Below, piece by piece: positions 50,201-58,310 of a stretch of 64,000 bases of DNA. The first letter of the stretch is position 1; the number at the start of each line of letters is the position of its first letter. Location: assembly GCA_020091685.1 (NCBI GenBank), contig CM034594.1:39595594-39659593 (forward strand), in the 5' to 3' direction. Both the position numbers and the translations under genes were made by a program. Origin of the DNA: Lutjanus erythropterus. Lineage: Eukaryota; Chordata; Actinopteri; Lutjaniformes; Lutjanidae. Under the pieces are notes generated by a model that had not been told where the DNA came from, did not search any database, and saw only the letters and a program-made list of their open reading frames with translations.

Positions 50201-53200
50201 AGGAATGGCACTTACCATATTTCTCCACCTTGAAGTCTTGATATATTTTATTTCCTTTAATCCACATAACTCTGTAGATTCCTTCACGGGCCTCAGAGTT
50301 CAAGGAGTAAGACAGCTGCAGTATTTTACCATTGGACGTGGTGTTGAGCCACTGTCCAATGCGGTTTCAGTTCACGTCCTGTTAAATAAAATCAATGAAA
50401 AGAACATGTATTCACAGTATGTTTGGACAGGATGACAATGGTGACTTTGTTGATCCTGCTTCAATAATCTGATCTTAAAATTACTGCATTGTTGGCTGAA
50501 TCATACAAGTTCTCATGATGTTGAGATAACTATGGGAAGCCCTTTAACGTTGAAAAGTGAATAAACTAACTTCAATAATACAAAATCACTAATTTTGTAG
50601 GTGAAGCTCATGTTACTATAGCATTGACAGAAATAAACAGGCGTGCAGCTGAATGAAATGGATTTGTTAGCTACATTGTACAAGCAGAGAATACACATTT
50701 GGTTGATTTTTCCTGAGCCTTACCTCAATTTCAATGACGTCTGCAGAGAGCACAGAGATGTTTGTTAAAGGGAGTTACTTTAACAGCTACTCAAATAACT
50801 GGATAATAACTCAGGACAGCTGCCTCAAATAAACTGCAGCATCAATGTGCATTTCACCATCACTCATCAAAAGTTTCAAAAGTGTGTCTCATGATTGTAC
50901 AGACAGTTGTTTAGTGGTTAATTAGCTCTCAGTATAGTTATTGACCCTATAGACTGATTCTGCTTTTATGTTTCCTCTCTTTTTATATTTCCATCCATTC
51001 TTCATCCAAATGAAACTTTCAAAATTATTATTACCAACACTCAATTCTAATTTTTGGTTACAATTTCTTCATTAAGGATTTATATGAAATACATGTAATT
51101 TATGAAATGTTTTAGTCTGCCTTAATATTTTTAATTTCTAAATGTGTTCTGGGCCAGAAAACACCACTGTCCCAGACACCCCTGTGCTGATGTGAGGATG
51201 GGTGAAGATCTCCAGTTCACAAAAACTCCTGTGCTTCAGCGGAAAACAGCGTTGCAGCCAAATTCAGTACAATTGACCCACAAAATGTCTCCATACTGCT
51301 TGTGTCGTGTAATTCAAATGTCCGTAAGCCCCAACATTAAAATGTGACCCAAAAGATGCCATTTACACCATGTTTTTAGTCTAAATGTCAACTGTAGCCT
51401 CTTAGACCTGATCTGTGTGCACATGCCTGAAGCGCAAGTTGGGCCTTTCTCAATCTGGAAAGGATTTTGTTCACTACACCACCAGGTTTCTGTTGCTCAT
51501 GCTCTGTAGTCTGCAGCAAATAAATGATGTTCCTCTTCTATGTGAAGTCCTCGGACATTTTCTTCTTTGTTGAAAGCTTGTTAAGTCAACTGTTCACGTA
51601 ACAAGTCACTATTTCTGAGCAGATTTCTCTCTGTTGTGCGAGTCACTCCAGGTAGCATGTAAACACAGTTGTGAAGGTATTGTGAGATCTTGTATATCTT
51701 GTGTCACGCCGCTTGGGTGAGAGCTTGTGTACCTGCTTCAGGCATGTGCTGAAAACCTGAAGTGTTTTGAGAACTGGAGATCTTCACCCATCCTCACATC
51801 AGCACAGGCGTGAGTAGATATTGAGTGAATTTACATACTGGGGTGAACTAATGCTTAAACTACAGACACTCATGCAATTATACATGATTAAATATTTTAA
51901 TCAATTGAAAGCCCTTGTTAAAAGTCTTCAAAATCTAAAACTAACAATATCTACTGGTAACACTGTTGTAAAAGTTGCTACTATCATGCTGCTATCATAA
52001 TAATCTTTGTCATAAACCCTATTTTTATGAAGATGTTGGCCATTTAAAGATGTGTCCCAGATTGCAATCAGCTCCATCAATTAAAAAAAAAAAAAAAAAG
52101 ATTTAAAGCAGGCATAAAGGGTAAGATATATGCCATGAACCCCTGTCTCATTTCCTGGTTTAAAAAACAGGAATACTGCTCAAGCACTGGTAAACTTTCT
52201 ATTTTCTACACATTCACTTTAAAAATAAAATGGCTACTCATTACAACTATGCTGTGAAATGAAAAATTTAACATAAAATAAAAAATGTAATCACTAGGAG
52301 GCTGGCCATTACAAGTTTAATAGCTAAGAGTTTTATCTTTTAAAACATATTTTTGCAGCATAACTGAAGTGTGAAAATCAAAATCCCAATAAAAATACTG
52401 TTTTCTCCCAATTCTCAAGAATGAGTGATTTGTCATTAAAAACAAAACATACTATGTGTTCTAGTATCTCACACTGTATAAAGAATGAAACTTAACTTAG
52501 TTTTAAACATAACAAATATAAACATGTTTCACAGCTTCAATTTTGATTGTCTGCTCCAAATATTGCAAAATTTCAGATGAGTCAGGTTTACCAAAAGAGG
52601 CCATGGTTGTACCCTGCTGGAATCAACAGAAGATATTTATACAGACTGATTAAACACACAGGTCAGTCAAGGTTAAGACGTGGGATATGTTCCAGTTTGT
52701 TCTGTTTAATTCCACCAGCTGGGACACAAACTGAAACCTGCACCATCATCACTCAGGATTACTTGAACTGTTTGAATGAGATGTAAAGAAAGAACAGACA
52801 GTTCAGACACTCACCAGCTCATTGGCAGGTCTGAACCTGGTGTCCAGTGTTATGACTCTGAAATGCACTGAGAGAAATACATTGTATGAAGCTTCACCTA
52901 TACTTTATCTAAAGCAATGGTTCTCAACCTCGGGTCAGGACCCACAAAGGGGTCACAGGAAGCAGCTCTCACTGATATCCCCTAAAAGACATTCAGCATG
53001 AGGAAAAACACTCTGAAATATGGAGTTTGGTGGTTCTGGTAGCAACTCAAATAAGTTGAGAACCACTGATCTAAAGCAGAGTTAAACATCCTAACAGACC
53101 ACTGACATTAATGAATTTAATCAATAAGAGATGACATCACAAAGTTTTAAACACATTAAATGTGACAAGTTACTAAATATCTTTTCATTATCTGTCATGT

Positions 53201-54059
53201 ATTCTAGACAAGATTCTGCTCGAGATCTTCAGTCTATAGTTACCTGTTTGTCCAGGGAGGTAGATTGGTTTATCTGTCTGGATGAATGTCATTGGTCGTA
53301 GACCTTGATCATCACTTTTCTGACTTCTTCAGAGTGAAATGTGTCACCTTGTACCTCTACCTTGAAATCCTGCACCTCATTATTATGTACTGAAGGAGCC
53401 TGTGGCAGAAACATAGAGACGAGTCAAATGAAAAATCATCATTCATCAAGATTGTATTGATTTTATGTATAGCTCATGGCTGAATAGAAATGGTCCTGGA
53501 TCAACATTTAGCTTTTAAATATTTAAAGAAAAATACTTGTAGACTAAATGAACAGAAACAGTGTGAAGAAAAAGTGACCTGAAACTGAGCACAGGTATGA
53601 AATTCTGTGCTGGATGTCTTCTGGAAGAGGACTGTCTTCTTCTTTTGGGAGATGAGACTGATGGTCATGACCAAAGTCTCACTGGGCTGCAGGAGACTGG
53701 CACAGAATCTGGTCTCAGCTCCAGCTTCAACAACTGCAGGAATAGCGACCATGTACTGACTACAGCCACAGAAACATACAGAGATACAGCAGATTAATCA
53801 GAGACTCTGATAGAAACAAAACTTTCACCCAAAAGATTATGATGAAAAATAAGCAGAGGAAGTCAATCCTCTGACACAACTTAGAATGAACTCAGTTTAT
53901 GAAAATTGAAACAGAGTAGATGTCTTCATCTCCACTGTACAACTGTCCTGTAGACAGGTTGCAAATGTTTTTCAGACTGTTGAAGCAAACTTACGGTTCT
54001 GCCACCACTTGACCCACAAACATCCAGCTGAGGCAGACACACAGTGTCCATGTCCACAT
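27123..54059 (-). CDS. a2m: Alpha-2-macroglobulin-like protease inhibitor, about 30 exons, 3' end cut by gap
   Basis: A2M is a secreted thioester protein that traps proteases cut in its bait region. Exons run in order from a signal peptide (ATG 54057-54059) through MG domains, bait, MG7, CUB and thioester domain to the start of the receptor-binding domain at the gap. Coordinates: 53995-54059, 53579-53759, 53244-53400, 52815-52867, 50724-50740, 50216-50376, 50060-50143, 49822-49944, 46286-46402, 46078-46187, 45812-45979, 44452-44662, 43409-43546, 42752-42901, 41544-41616, 41238-41321, 41010-41118, 37449-37668, 35700-35822, 35269-35387, 34583-34633, 34313-34393, 33253-33430, 31755-31829, 31433-31587, 31103-31177, 28925-29086, 28656-28836, 27345-27557, 27123-27180. 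About 12 exons carry a single-base slip or a stop while splice sites are intact, so it is a young pseudogene or a functional gene in an error-prone assembly. One exon between 44452 and 43546 was not placed with confidence (candidate near 43943-43976). Confidence 0.9.
27561..27657. repeat. (AC)n microsatellite, about 96 bp, abutting an A2M splice acceptor
   Basis: Uninterrupted (ac)n. On the minus strand it is (gt)n ending in gttgtag, the acceptor of A2M exon 29 at 27557, so it takes the place of the polypyrimidine tract. Confidence 0.97.
28656..31829 (-). CDS. a2m: A2M exons 24-28: rest of the thioester-containing domain
   Basis: Exon 24 (31755-31829): [17 protein letters not shown], then slipped. 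Exon 25 (31433-31587): [19 protein letters not shown], then two slips ([13 protein letters not shown] is in a second frame). Exon 26 (31103-31177): [20 protein letters not shown], open. Exon 27 (28925-29086): [20 protein letters not shown], then [19 protein letters not shown] in another frame. Exon 28 (28656-28836): [33 protein letters not shown] and [17 protein letters not shown] lie in three frames. Each of the alpha-alpha barrel segments expected is present. Confidence 0.82.
29420..30180. mobile_element. DNA-transposon-derived repeat in A2M intron
   Basis: The sequence starting near aatgccaattccaaaaaaag ttgggatgct, containing ccaaaagttgggacaggagc, and ending near gaccatcagattgt resembles a dispersed teleost repeat known from general experience (possibly mariner-like). 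Ends and target duplication were not resolved and there is no intact transposase frame. Confidence 0.4.
30299..30332. repeat. (TG)n microsatellite
   Basis: Uninterrupted tg dinucleotide run in an A2M intron. Confidence 0.95.
33253..33430 (-). CDS. a2m: A2M exon 23: thioester site
   Basis: Fully open exon reading [20 protein letters not shown] and then the thioester motif GCGEQ (33359-33373), followed by [20 protein letters not shown]. The Cys and Gln that form the internal thioester are present. Consensus acceptor (gtgcag) and donor (gtgag). Confidence 0.93.
34313..35387 (-). CDS. a2m: A2M exons 20-22: CUB segment before the thioester domain
   Basis: Exon 20 (35269-35387) reads [20 protein letters not shown] and VSVPER, then slips into the frame RIDVVTRP. 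Exon 21 (34583-34633) reads [14 protein letters not shown]. Exon 22 (34313-34393) has LTEELEL in one frame and [19 protein letters not shown] in another. Confidence 0.78.
35700..37668 (-). CDS. a2m: A2M exons 18-19: MG7
   Basis: Exon 18 (37449-37668) spans at least three frames: [18 protein letters not shown], then [20 protein letters not shown] and YSIIRG, then [16 protein letters not shown] before the gtaatc donor. Exon 19 (35700-35822) reads [19 protein letters not shown], with a slip just before the donor. Content is clearly A2M MG7. Confidence 0.8.
36530..36920. mobile_element. Probable hAT-like fragment in A2M intron
   Basis: cagggttgggttactttaaa at about 36531 followed by gtaacgtgattactttctgt is the style of a common teleost hAT element end. 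A right end was not identified. Weak call. Confidence 0.3.
38580..38612. repeat. (GT)n-rich microsatellite
   Basis: gtgtgtgtgttgtgtgtgtgtgtg run in an A2M intron. Confidence 0.8.
39397..40406. mobile_element. Non-autonomous hAT element with 8-bp target duplication in A2M intron
   Basis: Element 39405-40398 (994 bp) is flanked by gggagtgg at 39397-39404 and 40399-40406. Left end cagtggccacc; right end reverse-complemented agtggcgcctg, so the ends match apart from the outermost base, which may be shared with the duplication. The left part is rich in ggtggcca/tggccacc repeats, with a further copy near the right end (ggccacctggccacccctat). No transposase. Confidence 0.75.
41010..41118 (-). CDS. 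a2m: A2M exon 17: bait region
   Basis: After a pyrimidine-rich acceptor (ctctttcctcag) the exon reads [18 protein letters not shown], then [17 protein letters not shown], which is the conserved sequence that always follows the bait region. The bait itself is very short, Met- and His-rich, with a single Arg. In A2M the bait sequence sets which proteases are captured. It could be truncated if a further bait exon exists in the 120-bp intron upstream. Confidence 0.7.
41238..42901 (-). CDS. a2m: A2M exons 14-16: MG6
   Basis: Exon 14 (42752-42901) is open and reads [20 protein letters not shown] and [19 protein letters not shown]. Exon 15 (41544-41616) starts [11 protein letters not shown], then slips to the frame reading [10 protein letters not shown] before a gtgag donor. 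Exon 16 (41238-41321) reads [20 protein letters not shown] and GTEYYRM. Confidence 0.82.
43224..43247. repeat. Short (TTATC)n repeat
   Basis: Four to five tandem ttatc units in an A2M intron. Confidence 0.7.
43409..46402 (-). CDS. a2m: A2M exons 9-13: MG3 to MG5
   Basis: Exon 9 (46286-46402) reads [19 protein letters not shown] and uses a GC donor (aggcaag). Exon 10 (46078-46187) reads [19 protein letters not shown]. Exon 11 (45812-45979) reads [19 protein letters not shown]. Exon 12 (44452-44662) reads [20 protein letters not shown] and contains [15 protein letters not shown]. All four are open. Exon 13 (43409-43546) reads [19 protein letters not shown]; the part encoding the conserved [10 protein letters not shown] is one frame out (slip at about 43440) and a second base is missing near 43535. 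Confidence 0.85.
44200..44231. repeat. Poly(A) tract
   Basis: About 30 consecutive A; possible retroelement tail or low-complexity expansion in an A2M intron. Confidence 0.85.
46556..47270. mobile_element. Fold-back MITE, copy 1, in A2M intron
   Basis: ggtgaagatctccagttc at 46621-46638 is matched by its reverse complement at 47227-47244. The arms extend outward over gatgtgagg/cctcacatc. The left edge (gatagttcacctaaaaatga at about 46559) is the kind of end common in teleost MITEs. The interior shares long blocks with the copy at 51176-51854 (for example caaaatgtctccatactgct and ccatgttttta). Confidence 0.7.
47271..49821. other. A2M intron, no further feature seen
   Basis: AT-rich intronic sequence. 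Open frames such as 47281-47616 and 47550-47900 have no recognisable domain and low-complexity hydrophobic content. Confidence 0.4.
49822..52867 (-). CDS. a2m: A2M exons 4-8: MG2 and MG3
   Basis: Exon 4 (52815-52867) reads [16 protein letters not shown]. Exon 5 (50724-50740) matches the tiny family exon (VIEIE), but the visible acceptor gives 17 nt where 21 is usual, which breaks phase. Exon 6 (50216-50376) has a TGA at 50365-50367 directly before [15 protein letters not shown], then [20 protein letters not shown]. Exon 7 (50060-50143) reads [19 protein letters not shown]. Exon 8 (49822-49944) reads [19 protein letters not shown]. Donors and acceptors of exons 4, 6, 7 and 8 are consensus. Confidence 0.82.
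51176..51854. mobile_element. Fold-back MITE, copy 2, with perfect 38-bp inverted arms
   Basis: The 38 bases at 51181-51218 recur as an exact reverse complement at 51771-51808. The right edge continues gtgagtagatattgagtg .. ggggtgaactaatgcttaa, which mirrors the left edge of copy 1. Same family as 46556-47270, so two copies sit in introns of one gene about 4.6 kb apart. Confidence 0.8.
52907..53076. mobile_element. Short hAT MITE, 154 bp, with 8-bp target duplication
   Basis: Element 52915-53068 begins caatggttctcaacc and ends ggttgag-type complement gttgagaaccactg. It is flanked by atctaaag at 52907-52914 and 53069-53076. These are Charlie-like hAT ends. Confidence 0.88.
53244..54059 (-). 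CDS. a2m: A2M exons 1-3: signal peptide and MG1
   Basis: Exon 1 (53995-54059) encodes a hydrophobic leader starting [16 protein letters not shown], ending in VVAEP with a gtaag donor. Exon 2 (53579-53759) is intact and reads [20 protein letters not shown] and later [11 protein letters not shown], typical of MG1. Exon 3 (53244-53400) reads [11 protein letters not shown] and KVMIKVYD, then, one frame over, [15 protein letters not shown], the conserved start of MG2. The slip is at about 53290-53302. Confidence 0.88.
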
Positions 54060-54299
54060 CTGAATCCCTGGAAGACCCATGACTGACTGAGATGAGCCTC
54101 AGAGTCACATCTGTTTAACAGTCAATAGAGTCCCACCCCCTTTCTCTCCACAAACAAATGGGACATCACTTTTTGAACAGAGGTGAAAAGTAACTTAGTA
54201 CAAATATTTATTGTACTTAAGTAGATTTTTCCAGGTCTCTGTACTTTACTGGAGTATTTATCTTTCTGACAACTTTTTACTTTTACTCCCTGCATTTCA

Positions 54300-55210
54300 A
54301 CACAAATATCTGGATTTTCAAAACAGGCTGGTCACTTGAGTTTACTGAGTGGAAAAGACATTACAAAAAAAATAATAATTTGAAAGATAACGATGAATAT
54401 GACGTAGAAAACATAAGACGAAAATGTAACAAGATTAAATTGATGGTAAAGACATAAGACGAAACAACAAAAGATGTGACAAGTGTTACAAATTCTAGAA
54501 AAGAGAGGACCCAAAAGCAGACAACATGAGGGAACCAGCTCAAGAAAGTTTTAATGAAATTAAACAAATGAAACAAGGGTTTACACAGATAATGGGAGGT
54601 AAAAATCCAAGGTCCAACGAAACAGGCAAACTCAAAAAAACAGTCCAGGGGAAAAAATTACACAGAAGAAACTCGGGAGAGAGACACAGGGGCTGCAGAC
54701 TGACTGAAATAGAAACACAACGAACTGACAAAGACACAGAGAAACACGGACTAAATAGAGAGAACTAATGAGACACAGGTGGGCAAACAGGTGAAACACA
54801 TGACAGTCAAAAAGAGTGGGAAAAAGAACAAAGACAGGAAGTAAAGACTCGACATATGAGGGAGAATCAAGACTACTAAAATAAAACAGGAAATCACCAA
54901 CAAAAACCAAAAACCAACCAAGACAAAAATGACGAAAAAGATTCAACAAGATTCAACAAGATAACAAGGCACAACTATGAAAAAGATGCAGCAAGACAAA
55001 TATGACAGAAAACATGTAACAAGATGAAAATTACATAAAAGATGTAACAATACAAAAGCAACAAAAGACATAACAAGATGAAAATGACTAAAGGACCTAA
55101 GACAAAAGCAAAAAAGTGGCAACAAGCGGAAAATGAAGTAGTAAGATGAAACTATGTAAAACACAGAAAAACAAAAATGATGTAAAAGATGTAGCAAGAT
55201 GAAACAGACA
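54300..55210. repeat. A-rich minisatellite (about 35-bp unit) split by a dispersed repeat
   Basis: Units close to aagatgaaaatgacaaaaga tgtaac recur at 54400-54490 and 54920-55200 with many variants. Between them (about 54490-54920) is a different A-rich dispersed repeat (accaaaagcagacaacatga .. actactaaaataaaacagga). Reading frames here are long only because of the A-rich composition. It lies upstream of the A2M first exon. Confidence 0.6.
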
Positions 55211-55904
55211 AGAGAGGGAGACTCAGAAACAGAGTCATGGAGAAAAGGTGAGGTTCAGTTAGTTTTGCACAGAAACAGATGGTAGAAATGTCCTTCAGAC
55301 TAGAACATTTCAGAGCCAACTTGAATAAAGCGTGTGTATAATTTTGCCACCTCTGGTTTTGAACAGTGGTTTTCAAACATGGTAAACCAAAGTCTCAAGG
55401 CGTAGCTGTAGTCATATCTGTGTAAAAATAACAAGATAATTCAAGAATTCTTTTGAAAAGCAGCAACACACCAATTGAAACAAGACAGGTCACAAATTTA
55501 TTAATCACTTTTTCTGCCTCTGACTTGTTAACCCTAAGCCCAACCTAACCTTAATGAACCTAACCAACACAGGCAACAAGTGCTAGCCAATCAGAGGAAG
55601 AATACCTGGCATGATAGTGGGAAAAATATCACCATCAGTACATTTCATATTATACCCCAAATAAAACTTGGAGGACAAAATGTTTTCAGTTTTTTCAAAA
55701 TGTATTGAAATCAACTACATATACCTGAACTCAGCTCTCACACAAAGTACTGGCTCTGGAAAAGACAACTTAAAGTTGGCAAATGAACTTTTTCCAGAGT
55801 TGCAAATTGTAAACCCACACTGTGCTGGAGCTGTAGTCTAACATCACTATTTGAGAACTTCAGCAGCCCACACATGTTTATTTACCTGAAGTAACATTTA
55901 CTTT
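55211..55904. other. Intergenic between A2M and the virus-like element, no gene
   Basis: AT-rich, no feature recognised up to the gap. Confidence 0.4.
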
Positions 55905-56404
55905 NNNNNNNNNNNNNNNNNNNNNNNNNNNNNNNNNNNNNNNNNNNNNNNNNNNNNNNNNNNNNNNNNNNNNNNNNNNNNNNNNNNNNNNNNNNNNNNN
56001 NNNNNNNNNNNNNNNNNNNNNNNNNNNNNNNNNNNNNNNNNNNNNNNNNNNNNNNNNNNNNNNNNNNNNNNNNNNNNNNNNNNNNNNNNNNNNNNNNNNN
56101 NNNNNNNNNNNNNNNNNNNNNNNNNNNNNNNNNNNNNNNNNNNNNNNNNNNNNNNNNNNNNNNNNNNNNNNNNNNNNNNNNNNNNNNNNNNNNNNNNNNN
56201 NNNNNNNNNNNNNNNNNNNNNNNNNNNNNNNNNNNNNNNNNNNNNNNNNNNNNNNNNNNNNNNNNNNNNNNNNNNNNNNNNNNNNNNNNNNNNNNNNNNN
56301 NNNNNNNNNNNNNNNNNNNNNNNNNNNNNNNNNNNNNNNNNNNNNNNNNNNNNNNNNNNNNNNNNNNNNNNNNNNNNNNNNNNNNNNNNNNNNNNNNNNN
56401 NNNN
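55905..56404. other. Assembly gap (500 N)
   Basis: Exactly 500 N. It hides the left boundary of the Maverick/adintovirus-like element, where an integrase or terminal repeat could lie. Confidence 0.98.
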
Positions 56405-56432
56405 TAGTATCTTGTTTTACTTAGCGGGTATC

Positions 56433-56576
56433 ATGCCCCCTCCTAGAAAAACTTTCAAACAAAGCGATGGCTCTGGCCGGCCTGCTGGTTTTGTTAATGA
56501 TGATGATAACTCTGACAGCCTTGAATACTGGTATGCTAAAATGATGAATATGTTAGGAAATGTGAGGCGTTTTTAG
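56433..56576 (+). pseudogene. Short ORF at the left edge of the viral element
   Basis: ATG 56433 opens a 47-codon frame (MPPPRKTFKQSDGSGRP .. LEYWYAKMMNML) ending TAG at 56574-56576. The next frame over stays open to about 56660, so it is probably the N-terminus of the broken protein described next. No family recognised. Confidence 0.4.
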
Positions 56577-57350
56577 CATCCGGTTCAACATCTAGTTATG
56601 GTACACTGAAATGCTGGTCCCAAATTCAACGCTCTACAATTCTGTCTACGCAGAAAGATGAGAGAGATGTTTAAACGCTATAGGGCTAGGCATAGTTCTG
56701 CTGCTGCTGCTGTCAGTGTAACAAACAAATCTGCTGTTGTTGAAAATACCTCTACAATCATGTCACCCTCACAAGCCTGGTCTGTAATGGTAGACGCTCT
56801 GTTTATTCAAGGGAGTATCAGCAGACTGAGGTGTGAGGCTAACAAGGATTCTTTAACAAATGTTCATAGTACACCTACTGTAACCAACGTGTATAGGGGT
56901 GGATTAGTGTGTGTGAACCATTTGACCCCCCTTTGATTAATGTGCCTGATTAATGCTGCTGTATCTGTTTTAGACTGTCAGTCTGCTCAGAGCCCTTTCA
57001 CACCAGGGTCCACTGACCAGGGTAACTCAGGGTCATACAGTGGGGGTACTGTGAATACTGAACAGGAGAGGCTGCTTGATAGTATGGGTAATAACAATGA
57101 TACATCCCCAGTTACAAGTGATAGTCCTGTGGTAGATCATGGATCTGGGCAGTGGGGTGGTGGTAGTAGCTCAACTGTGGAATCTAATTCACCTTCCACG
57201 AGTAATGTTGAAAATAGTGGTATTGAAGTCAGGGACATACCTAACTTTAATGCCTCTCAACTACGACAGCGTCTCAATTTTAGAGACATTAGTTTAGACA
57301 ACCCTGAACAGGTCCCTGCTAGAATCAGAAATGTTGTCTGGTGTAATTGA
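56577..57350 (+). pseudogene. Unknown Ser/Thr/Asn-rich module upstream of the polymerase
   Basis: Two frames, 56658-56936 and 56940-57350, cover this stretch. The first has a basic start (MFKRYRARH) and SPSQAWSVMVDALFIQGS. The second is low-complexity (rich in S, G, N and T) and ends with IPNFNASQLRQRLNFRDISL. They overlap or abut the polymerase N-terminal frame and probably form one protein with it. Function unknown. Confidence 0.45.
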
Positions 57351-57891
57351 CCAAGCGCTAGATGGTGCCCTGGCTGGTAGTGTTTTGAACGTGGTTCTGA
57401 GAGGCCCCTCCCTGGCCGGTGATGTACAGGCAGTCTTAAATGCAGATGATGACTACAACGCCGATCTGTTTATGGAGGAAGTTGCACAGGTTTTACAGAG
57501 CAATGACACGTCCATGACTGATGACGAATTAGAGTTTATAGTCACAGTAGCATACAATAGAAATGGTGGTGGTGGTGGTGCACATCTCAGATTGGGCAGT
57601 GTCTTTTATGATGAAATTTTATCCAAAAAGGGACGTTTTTTGACCAACCCCAACAACCGTGGAAACAATAACTTATGCTTCTCTCTGTTTGCACATTTTG
57701 TTAATGCTGACATGTCCGAGTCTGAAAAACTTGAGTATGCAGTGCGATTGCACGCCTCTGTGGGATTTGATCAGATGTATAAAATATCTCTCTCTGATGT
57801 GACCAAATTTGAAAAACATTTAAACATAAAAATCAGTCTTCCACCACACACTGACAGGGCGCAAGCACCTGCAGTGTTTCAAAACACATGA
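57331..57891 (+). pseudogene. N-terminal region of the protein-primed PolB
   Basis: One open frame of about 186 codons with a glycine run (about 57565-57580) and the stretches LRLGSVFYDEILSKKGRFL and NNLCFSLFAHFVNADMSES. This type of segment precedes the zinc-rich region in animal Maverick/adintovirus-like polymerases (from family knowledge, not verified). It ends at a stop at 57889-57891 and the coding sense resumes in another frame. Confidence 0.55.
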
Positions 57892-57910
57892 TAACCCGCA
57901 CCTGCGTACT

Positions 57911-58310
57911 GTGTGGTTATACCTTCATAACGACCATTATTATCTGATAGAAAATCAGACAGGTTTTTTTTGTGTCTCCTATGTGTGTCATTATTGCTAC
58001 AACACATATGAAACCCCCATGTATCACAACTGTAAGTTAAGGTGCAATGTCTGCTTTACAGTGTGTGAAAGTTGCCCAGGCGCAAGCTTGAAATGCAACG
58101 AGTGCAAACGCATCTGTAAATCTAGACAGTGTTTTGAACACCACAAGTTAAGAGTGCATAATCTCATACCTTGTGATACATTGAGGTATTGTGAGGCATG
58201 TGGAAAAACATACAAAAAAGGGTTAAAAAAGCCGCACGAGTGTCCACCCCTTGTGTGCATACACTGCGGCGTACATAAAAAAAAGAGAGCAGTGTCCCAC
58301 ATGAGTGTTT
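57911..58310 (+). pseudogene. Cys/His-rich zinc-binding region before the polymerase exonuclease domain
   Basis: The frame carries about 20 Cys, most in CxxC pairs: CHYCYNT, HNCKLRCNVC, KCNECKRICK, YCEACGKTYK, HECPPLVCIHCG. These suggest three to four zinc ribbons or fingers, likely for nucleic-acid binding. Coding sense passes into another frame near 58300, where HECFI leads into the exonuclease domain. Confidence 0.7.

Noticed and set aside
54332..55376. Several hydrophobic minus-strand frames resembling membrane proteins
   Set aside because: They are the reverse of an A-rich minisatellite; hydrophobicity comes from T-rich codons.
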